Assembly (NCBI RefSeq): GCF_022637415.1
Contig: NZ_CP093340.1
Coordinates: 2,728,001 to 2,792,000 of the forward strand
Length of the DNA stretch: 64,000 bases
Source: Luteimonas sp. S4-F44
GTDB taxonomy: Bacteria; Pseudomonadota; Gammaproteobacteria; Xanthomonadales; Xanthomonadaceae
Reading direction: 5' to 3'
Shown: positions 39,201-50,264 of the stretch, in pieces
Layout: each line of letters starts with the position of its first letter
Numbering within the stretch: the first letter of the stretch is position 1
Program-made: the position numbers and the translations under genes
Notes under the pieces: generated by a model
Databases searched by the model: none
The model's input: only the letters and a program-made list of their open reading frames with translations
What the model was told of the DNA's origin: nothing

Positions 39201-41665
39201 GTCTCGCAGGTGGTGCACACCGGCGGCGGATCGCTACCGCCCGGCGGCGTGGTCGCCGTCACGATGTTGCCGACACTACCCGTCGCATCCGCGTTGACCG
39301 TGGCGGTGTAGGTCAGCGTGTAGCTGCCCGGCAGCGTACCGGCAGGCAAGGTGCAGCTCAGCGCGCCCGTACAGGCGAACGCACCGGCGTCGGTGACCGC
39401 ACCGAAAGTCAGGCCGGTACCCAGCGTATCGCTCAGCGTTAACACTTCGGTCGTCGCCGAATTCGCGACCGTCGCGATCAGGATGTAGGTCAGCGTGTCG
39501 CCAGGCGACACCTCGCTGCCGGAAGCTGGGTTCGAGCTCTTGCTCACCGTGATCGACGTGGCAACGACCGGATGCTCGGTCTCACAGGTCGTGCACACCG
39601 GTTCCGGATCGTTGCCGCCCGGCGGGTTGGTGGCAACGACAACGTTCCCAACGCTGCCCGTTGCCGAGGCATCCACCGTGGCCGTATAGGTCAGCGTGTA
39701 GGTGCCCGGCAAAGTCCCGGCCGGCAGCGTGCAACTCAGTGCGCCGGTACAGGCAAACGCACCCGCATCGGTCACGGCACCGAAGGTCAGTCCCGCACCG
39801 AGCGTATCGGCGAGCGTCAGCACTTCCGTTGTGGCCGAGTTCGCGACCGTCGCGGTCAGCGTGTAGGTCAGCGTGTCGCCAGGCGACACCTCGCTGCCGG
39901 AAGCTGGGTTCGAGCTCTTGCTCACCGTGATCGACGTCGCGACGACCGGATGTTCGGTCTCGCAGGTCGTGCAGACCGGCTCGGGATCGTTGCCGCCCGG
40001 CGGCGTGGTCGCCATGACGACATTGCCGACGCTGCCGGTCGCATCCGCATTGACGGTCGCGGTGTAGGTCAGCGTGTAGATGCCCGGCAGCGTGCCCGCC
40101 GGCAATGTGCAGGTCAGTGCTCCAGAGCAGGCAAATGCACCCGCATCGGTGACCGCACCGAAGGTCAGACCGGTGCCGAGCGTGTCGGCGAGGGTCAGCA
40201 GTTCGGTCGTCGCCGAGTTGGCGATCGTCGCCGTCACCATGTAGGTCAGCGTGTCGCCAGGCGACACCTCGCTACCCGACGCCGGGTCGGAACTCTTGCT
40301 CACCGTGATCGCAGTCGCGACGACCGGATGCTCGGTCTCGCAGGTCGTGCACACCGGCTCGGGATCATTGCCGCCCGGCGGGGTCGTCGCCACAACAACG
40401 TTCCCAACGCTGCCCGTTGCCGAGGCATCCACCGTGGCCGTATAGGTCAGCGTGTAGGTGCCCGGCAGCGTACCGGCCGGCAAGGTGCAGGTCAGTGCGC
40501 CGGTGCAGGCAAACGCACCCGCGTCGGTCACCGACCCGAAGGTCAGACCGGTGCCGAGCGTGTCGGCGAGGGTCAGCAGTTCGGTCGTCGCCGAGTTGGC
40601 GATCGTCGCCGTCACCATGTAGGTCAGCGTGTCGCCAGGCGACACCTCGCTGCCGGAAGCTGGGTTCGAGCTCTTGCTCACCGTGATCGACGTCGCGACG
40701 ACCGGATGCTCGGTCTCGCAGGTGGTGCACACCGGCTCCGGGTCATTACCGCCCGGCGGGTTGGTCGCAGTCACGACGTTGCCGACACTGCCGGTCGCAT
40801 CCGCATTGACGGTGGCGGTGTAGGTCAGCGTGTACGTGCCCGGCAAGGTGCCCGCGGGCAGCGTGCAGCTCAGCGCGCCGGTACAGGCGAAGGCACCCGC
40901 GTCGGTCACGGCACCGAAGGTCAGGCCGGTACCCAGCGTATCGCTCAGCGTCAACACTTCGGTCGTCGCCGAATTCGCGACCGTCGCGGTCAGGATGTAG
41001 GTCAGCGTGTCGCCAGGCGACACCTCGCTGCCCGACGCCGGGTTCGAGGTCTTCGCCACCGTCACGACCGAGGCCAACGGATGCTCGGTGGCGCAGCTTG
41101 TGCATGTCGGCGAAGGGGACTGCGGATCATCAGGATCGCCACCGCCCGTGGCGACCACCGCATTCCCGACCGATGTCTGCGCATCCGCGTCGACGGTGGC
41201 GGTGTAGACGACGCTGTAGTCGCCCGGCGCCGCCCCGGCCGGCAGGGTGAAGGTGCGGGCGTTGCCGCTACCGCTTTCAACGAAGCCGCCGGCGCTGGTC
41301 ACTGCGCCGAAGATCAGCCCGGCGCTGAGCGTGTCGTTCAACACGACGTCGGACTGGGTGGCGGCTTCGGTCACCCTCACGTTCAGCGTGTAGCTGATGA
41401 CCTGCCCCACGACCACGGTCGAACCGGCGGCGGGATCGGCGCTCTTGACGACCTCAACGATCGGGCGCGCCGCGGTGACCGTTGCGCTTGCCGTGTTGTT
41501 GGCAAGCTCGATGTCGTTCGTACCCGGCGGCGCGGAGACGGTCGCGACATTGGTCACGGACGTCGACTGGGCGAACGCCGCAGACGCTCCCGCCAATCCC
41601 AGAAGACACGCCAGTACCGTACCGCCGGCGGCCGCTGCGGCCGCCCGGATGTTGTTCAACAGCAT
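33293..41665 (-). CDS. Giant DUF11-repeat surface protein with C-terminal OmpA-like domains
   Basis: A secreted protein of 2790 residues. Order: signal peptide ending ASAAFAQ; one divergent DUF11-type domain; fourteen near-identical 126-residue units (about residues 194-1956) with [34 protein letters not shown] and [11 protein letters not shown]; two divergent units; one plain DUF11 domain ([26 protein letters not shown]); a region with a carboxypeptidase-regulatory-like fold ([22 protein letters not shown]); a degenerate OmpA-like domain ([12 protein letters not shown]); and a standard one at the end ([26 protein letters not shown]). OmpA domains bind peptidoglycan, so the C-terminus is probably periplasmic and the repeats form a stalk. 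The ATG at 41665 has GGGGGA before it; a GTG at 41788 also opens the frame. The stop overlaps the barrel gene. Confidence 0.88.
   Translation of the reverse strand: [2790 protein letters not shown]
35798..41086 (-). repeat. Fourteen tandem 378-bp coding repeats
   Basis: Fourteen consecutive units, each 378 bp (126 codons), inside the giant gene; the matching VSPGDT position recurs every 378 bp from about 41020 down to about 36106 without any indel in between. The first unit is one codon shorter at its edge. Variation between units is limited to alternative short blocks, such as NDPEP or NDPPP or SDPPP before CTTC and VVVATT or VVTATN, which appear in mixed combinations as expected from gene conversion. 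The array ends in two divergent copies below 35798. Confidence 0.97.
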
Positions 41666-41835
41666 CCCGCAATCCCCCGAAAAACCTGCCATGGCCCGAG
41701 ATCGACGGACCCGCATTTCCTGAATGACGATCCGGCCGCGCGACAACGCGCTCCATTGAGCTCGTCGTTCAGAAAGAAACTTCCCCACTGCGTGTGATGC
41801 CGCGCGCCTGACGAACCATTGGCGGGCGGGACGGC

Positions 41836-41865
41836 ATTCTATGCATGCAAAAAATTAGACGTCAA
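41836..41865 (-). promoter_or_regulatory. Sigma70-type promoter of the surface operon
   Basis: On the minus strand TTGACG (41865-41860), an 18-bp AT-rich spacer and TAGAAT (41841-41836): five of six consensus bases in each hexamer, a strong match for this GC-rich genome. Transcription would start near 41829, giving a leader of about 160 nt before the ATG at 41665. Confidence 0.65.
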
Positions 41866-42551
41866 TCACAGATTTTCTGAGTCACACTGTGTTAGCTGAC
41901 GAGAGAATTGGTGAGAAAAATGACCCGCATTCATCATTCTCAGGTCGCGTCGCTGAAGCCGAGATTTGGCGTATTCACCTCCCCTGTGAGCGTTGTCCAT
42001 CCAACGCAGTACCAGGAAAAAGTGGCGATCTGTGCCTGGCTTTTCCGCCACGGCGCCTGCGTTGACGTCCAGACCGCATGCGATTCGCGCTCGACTGAAC
42101 AACGAGACGTCGGTGGCTAGAATTCGGCGAACCCGTCTTCGGCCTGCAGCCACATTGGATTCGACGCCCGCGCACGCCAGAGCGCCTGCAGGTGGGCTGC
42201 CAAACCTACGCACCGGCAGCGGCCGGGCTCTGCGGCTTGTCGCCGTCCTGCCCGGGCCTTTGCGCCCGACACCGTGATCTAGAGGCTGCACCCGAACAAG
42301 AGCGTCACTGCGGGCGGCACCAAGGCTGGCAACGGGCCGGACTCACTGCGGGCGCTGCTGTTGTTCGAATGCGTGCAATTTTTGCGCACCGAGGTTGTGC
42401 GCACTCGATCGCGCCAGGGATCGCCGAGACGAGCCCGGCCCCCTGCCCCGGGTCAGACTCGACGAACGATCCAGGTTCCCGCGGTCGCACAGGACCGGCA
42501 CCATCCGGTCCCCGACCGTCGCCTCATCGCGTCAGCCTTGCAGCGCCGCCA
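41866..42551. other. Intergenic region without a recognisable gene
   Basis: About 690 bp between the promoter of the surface operon and the response regulator gene. The part near 41866-42010 is clearly richer in A and T than its surroundings. Open frames on both strands (such as 41908-42120 plus and 41866-42291 minus) show no family features, no usual codon pattern and Arg-rich translations, so I do not call them. No RNA gene or clear terminator is seen. Confidence 0.6.
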
Positions 42552-43277
42552 TTACCAGGTCAGCACATACCCCACACCGCGCACCGAGCGCAGGGGCAGC
42601 GCCATCCCGGTGCTTTCCTGGCATTTGCGCCGCAGCCGATAGACCAGCATCTCGAGCCGGTGCGGATCGAACTCGTGCACGTCGTCGGCAAGCCCGGCGA
42701 TCAGATCCTCGCGTCGAACCGGCTGTCCCGGGGAGCCGGCGAGCCGGCGCATGACTTGCTGCTCGGCGAGCGTGAGTTCGACCGCGCGACCGTCGGGCAG
42801 CAGGATGTTCCAGCCGCGTTCGTCGAGCCGCCAGCCGGTCTCACCACTGCCCTCATCACCCGCCTCACCGCCTTCGCTGCCGTCGGAAGGGACGACGCGG
42901 CGCGAGAGGTTGCGCAGCGTGGCGATCAACGCGCTGGCCTCGACCGGTTTGGTCAGATAGGCATCGACACCGGATTCCAGGCCACGCAGCCGGTCGTTGT
43001 TGGAGACGTAGCCGGTTAGCATCACCAGCCCGATCGTAGGCGCGGCCTCGCGGAGATGGCGGGCGATCGCGAAGCCGTCCTCATCCGGCAGGCCGACATC
43101 GAGCAGCACCAGGTCGTAGCGGCTGGCCACCAGATCGCGATACAGCGCCAGCGCGCCGGGCATGCCGGTCGCCTCGAACCCAGCCGCACGCAGCAAGGGC
43201 ACCAGGATCTCGTCACGCAGTTCGTCGTCATCCTCGACCACCGCGACTCTGACACGCTCAACCGCCGCCCCGTTCAC
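42552..43277 (-). CDS. OmpR-family response regulator, no adjacent kinase
   Basis: A 241-residue DNA-binding response regulator. The receiver has the acidic pair VVEDDDE, the phosphorylation Asp in DLVLLDVGLPDEDG near residue 55, the Thr in VMLTGYVSNND and the Lys in YLTKPVE. After a Gly/Glu/Ser linker (SEGGEAGDEGSGE) comes the winged helix: LTLAEQQVMRRLAGSPGQPVRREDLI, YRLRRKC and LPLRSVRGVGYVLTW. No sensor kinase gene lies next to it. The start is taken as the GTG at 43277; the ATG at 43322 adds 15 residues and is the main alternative. It lies directly upstream of the surface operon on the same strand, so control of that operon is possible but not shown. Confidence 0.85.
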   Translation of the reverse strand: MNGAAVERVRVAVVEDDDELRDEILVPLLRAAGFEATGMPGALALYRDLVASRYDLVLLDVGLPDEDGFAIARHLREAAPTIGLVMLTGYVSNNDRLRGLESGVDAYLTKPVEASALIATLRNLSRRVVPSDGSEGGEAGDEGSGETGWRLDERGWNILLPDGRAVELTLAEQQVMRRLAGSPGQPVRREDLIAGLADDVHEFDPHRLEMLVYRLRRKCQESTGMALPLRSVRGVGYVLTW

Positions 43278-43368
43278 GCCATGTATCCCATTCCGAAGCG
43301 GGCGCCTCTCCCCGCGGGTCATGCGACAACGATAGCAAAACCCCGGTGAGCGCTGATCCCGGTTACCG

Positions 43369-47811
<4,443 letters not shown>

Positions 47812-47965
47812 CGTCGCGCGGACGACCGGACGGGGGCGAGGACGGCGGGAGCCCACGATATGCGACTGCCGCAGGCCAGCTTCAACGATGCTTCGACCCG
47901 CGTTCAGACCACAGCCTGCACCAGGCCCCGGCCCACCGCGTTACCCTTTCCGCTCGCCTTCCATC

Positions 47966-48124
47966 ATGGCCCGGGGCATGTCCAAGCAACGCTCAGATGT
48001 CCTTTTCGCCCTGCGTGAGCTCGCCTTCGGCAAGACCATGCTCGACGGCACCGCAAAGGTGCTGGCTTGGGCCGTGCTGCTGTGCGTGCTCGCTGGGCTG
48101 ATGGTCTCGGCGCTGCTGCGCTGA
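47966..48124 (+). CDS. Possible small single-span membrane protein
   Basis: A 52-residue frame (MARGMSKQRSDVLFALREL...) with a polar N-terminal part and one strongly hydrophobic helix, VLAWAVLLCVLAGLMVSALL, ending in Arg. A second ATG at 47978 gives 48 residues. No Shine-Dalgarno stands out. It lies between the divergent lhr gene and tRNA-Lys. The clean charge-then-helix design argues for a real small membrane protein, but no family is recognised. Confidence 0.4.
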   Translation: MARGMSKQRSDVLFALRELAFGKTMLDGTAKVLAWAVLLCVLAGLMVSALLR

Positions 48125-48206
48125 GGCCGCGGCGCGCTGCACCTCGTCTGGGCGACACGCGCACGCGCACGTGCGTCACTGCACGCGTGATGGATGGTCT
48201 TGAGGA

Positions 48207-48282
48207 TGGTGGGTCGTGATGGATTCGAACCATCGACCAGCGGATTAAAAGTCCGATGCTCTACCGACTGAGCTAACGACCC
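48207..48282 (-). tRNA. tRNA-Lys (anticodon UUU)
   Basis: A complete 76-nt tRNA including the encoded CCA end. The acceptor arms GGGTCGT and ACGACCC pair fully; the D arm reads TAGCTCAGTCGGTAGAGCA, the anticodon arm CGGACTTTTAATCCG with anticodon TTT, and the T arm GATGGTTCGAATCCATC. As in Pseudomonas, it follows the tol-pal-queE-queC block, where it is a known integration site; no integrated element is visible here. Confidence 0.97.
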
Positions 48283-48433
48283 ATCGACGGGCGGCGTACC
48301 ACCCGGTCAGCACCTCCTGGCCACCAGGGGGCGGAGGATGCCTGCCGCCCTGTGGCGGCACCGGCACAGATGCCGGCGGCGCATTGTACCGGACAGGAGC
48401 CGCCGTCTGCAGCGGTGCGCCACCAAGCGTGCT

Positions 48434-48607
48434 CTAGGCGTGCGGGCCGCCGACGAGCTCACGCCCCTGTTCGGTCAGGTCGATGTCGCCATCCTCGGCC
48501 AGCACCGCATAGCCGGCACGCACGGCCCAGTCGGTCTCGGCCTCGGTGATCGGCGTGGTGGCGTCGATATCGCGCAGGATCCGCAACTGGTCGTCGGTCA
48601 GGGGCAT
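48434..48607 (-). CDS. Small conserved-looking hypothetical protein
   Basis: A 57-residue acidic protein, MPLTDDQLRILRDIDATTPI..., with two predicted short helices and a repeated pattern resembling a small winged-helix fragment (TEAETDWAVRAGYAVLAEDGDIDLTEQGREL). The phrase 'LTEQGREL' is typical of the end of helix-turn-helix or 'DUF' wing segments. No function can be named. The start at 48607 is chosen because the longer frame (to 48709) upstream looks non-coding. It lies between queC and tRNA-Lys on the same strand as both. Confidence 0.55.
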   Translation of the reverse strand: MPLTDDQLRILRDIDATTPITEAETDWAVRAGYAVLAEDGDIDLTEQGRELVGGPHA

Positions 48608-48802
48608 CGGAGGTGTCCGCGTGTGGAATCCATGCCCACGGTACGCACGCGCTGTGACAGGCACGTCGCGGTGCGCGTCCCAGAACGCGCTAGCGGCGGT
48701 GTGCCTCATCTACATCGCGCACGCATCGGCGATGCCCGCATGCACTCAGCGGGTGGGAGGGACGCCGCCGACAATCCAGTCGGCGGCCGCGAGCGCGCCG
48801 GC

Positions 48803-49483
48803 TCAGCCGGCGACGGTCGGCACGTAGTGCGTCGGATCGGGCGCACCCGCAGCGGCGAAGCCATCGGCGCGCAGGCGGCAGGCATCGCAATGGCCGCAGG
48901 CACGGCCCTGCGCGTCGGCGCGGTAACACGACACGGTCAGCCCGAAATCCACGCCCAGGCGCAGGCCCTCGCGGACGATGTCGGCCTTGCTCATGTGCTG
49001 CAGCGGCGCGTGGACGCGGATGCCGGCGCCTTCGACGCCGGCCTTGGTCGCCAGGTTCGCCAGTCGCTCAAATGCGGCGACGAACTCCGGTCGGCAGTCC
49101 GGATAGCCCGAGTAGTCGACCGCATTGACACCGCAGAACAGGTCGGCCGCGCCGATCACCTCCGCCCAGCCCAGGGCCAGCGACAGCATGATCGTATTGC
49201 GGGCCGGCACGTAGGTGATCGGAATGCCGGCACTGCCGGCCTCGGGAACCTCGATATCGTCGGTCAGCGCCGAGCCGCCGAACGCGCGCAGATCGACGTC
49301 GACGGTCTTGTGCGCGACCGCGCCCAGGGCCGTGGCGACGCGCACAGCGGCGTCGAGCTCGGAGGTATGCCGCTGCCCGTAGCGCACGCTCAGCGCATGG
49401 ACCGCGAAGCCCTGCTCTCGGGCGATGGCGACGACGGCGGCGGAATCCATGCCTCCGGACAACAGGACGACGGCGTTCTTCAT
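48803..49483 (-). CDS. queC: 7-cyano-7-deazaguanine synthase
   Basis: QueC turns carboxy-deazaguanine into preQ0 with ammonia and ATP, the third step of queuosine synthesis. The PP-loop [10 protein letters not shown] is at the N-terminus, then [30 protein letters not shown] and the zinc-binding Cys set near the end ([20 protein letters not shown]). About 226 residues, normal length. The ATG at 49483 matches the family N-terminus ([11 protein letters not shown]); an in-frame ATG at 49504 adds seven residues. It follows queE by about 76 to 97 bp on the same strand. Confidence 0.95.
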   Translation of the reverse strand: MKNAVVLLSGGMDSAAVVAIAREQGFAVHALSVRYGQRHTSELDAAVRVATALGAVAHKTVDVDLRAFGGSALTDDIEVPEAGSAGIPITYVPARNTIMLSLALGWAEVIGAADLFCGVNAVDYSGYPDCRPEFVAAFERLANLATKAGVEGAGIRVHAPLQHMSKADIVREGLRLGVDFGLTVSCYRADAQGRACGHCDACRLRADGFAAAGAPDPTHYVPTVAG

Positions 49484-49579
49484 GGCGTTTGTTTCGTGTT
49501 TCATATGAATCGAAGGCTAGCGCATCGGGCGTACCGCGGCTGCGGATCGCCAATGCCCCATCACGATGAAGGGCGTCGG

Positions 49580-50260
49580 CTACCGCCCCGGCTCGTCGTT
49601 CCACAGCAGCTTGTGCAACTGCATCTGGAACTTGACCGGCAGGCGGTCGGCCACGATCCAGTCGGCGAGATCGCGGGCGGAGATTTCGCCCTTGCTTGGC
49701 GAGAACAGCACATCGCAGCGCTGATGCAGGCCCCGTTCCAGGACGAGATCGCGGGCCCATTCGTAGTCAGCGCGCGAGCAGATCACGCACTTGATCTGGT
49801 CGTGCGCGGTCAGCAGCGCGAGGTTGTCCCACAGGTTGCGGTGGGCCTCGCCCGAGCCCGGCGTCTTGATGTCGACGACGCGGCTCACGCGCGGGTCGAC
49901 TTCGGACACATCGAGCGCGCCCGAGGTCTCGAGCGAGACCTGGTAACCGGCATCGCACAGGCGCTGGAGCAGTCCGATACAGCGTTTCTGCGCCAGTGGT
50001 TCGCCGCCAGTCACGCAGACGTGGCGTACGCCCTGCCGGGCGACTTCGTCGAGGATCGCGTCGATCGTCCACCATTCGCCGCCGTGGAAGGCATACGCGG
50101 TGTCGCAATAGCCGCAACGCAGCGGGCAGCCGGTCAGACGGACGAACACCGTGGGCCAGCCCGCGTCGCGGGCCTCGCCCTGCAACGACAGGAAGATCTC
50201 GGTGAGCTTGAGCCGGTCGGCCGCGGATGCGGCGACCGCATCGGGCGCGACGGCGGTCAT
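49580..50260 (-). CDS. queE: 7-carboxy-7-deazaguanine synthase (radical SAM)
   Basis: QueE rearranges the pterin ring to carboxy-deazaguanine using S-adenosylmethionine. The iron-sulfur motif is GCPLRCGYCDTAY near residue 45 (CxxxCxxC), preceded by FLSLQGEARDAGWPTVFVRLTG, and the SAM-binding HVCVTGGEPLAQ follows near 83. About 226 residues, complete. The ATG at 50260 gives the family start; upstream frame is open through the cpoB end. It stands 5 bp after cpoB and is probably transcribed with the Tol-Pal operon, then queC. Confidence 0.95.
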   Translation of the reverse strand: MTAVAPDAVAASAADRLKLTEIFLSLQGEARDAGWPTVFVRLTGCPLRCGYCDTAYAFHGGEWWTIDAILDEVARQGVRHVCVTGGEPLAQKRCIGLLQRLCDAGYQVSLETSGALDVSEVDPRVSRVVDIKTPGSGEAHRNLWDNLALLTAHDQIKCVICSRADYEWARDLVLERGLHQRCDVLFSPSKGEISARDLADWIVADRLPVKFQMQLHKLLWNDEPGR

Positions 50261-50264
50261 CGGA

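Noticed and set aside
34721..39442. A 1,573-codon open frame on the plus strand, with a second one of 741 codons at 39572-41797
   Set aside because: Both lie exactly opposite the 378-bp repeats of the giant gene. Lack of stops in one unit is copied to all; translations are Arg/His/Gln-rich without any fold or signal.
35798..41086. A CRISPR-like periodic array
   Set aside because: The 378-bp period and full coding continuity show protein repeats; there are no short repeats with unique spacers.
41866..42291. A 141-codon minus-strand frame upstream of the surface operon
   Set aside because: Its end lies at the operon's promoter, it is Arg-rich without family features, and no start signal is visible.
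42440..42470. A fourth REP-like element ('ccgggtcagactcg'), and another at 22532 ('gggtcaaaatcgggttc')
   Set aside because: Only one short half of the core is present at each place and no facing arm was found.
48343..48360. A terminator hairpin (TGCCGCC-CTGT-GGCGGCA) between tRNA-Lys and the small gene
   Set aside because: A 7-bp stem without a T run on either strand; too weak to call.
48207..48803. An integrated element at tRNA-Lys
   Set aside because: No integrase, no second copy of the tRNA 3' end and normal gene content on both sides.
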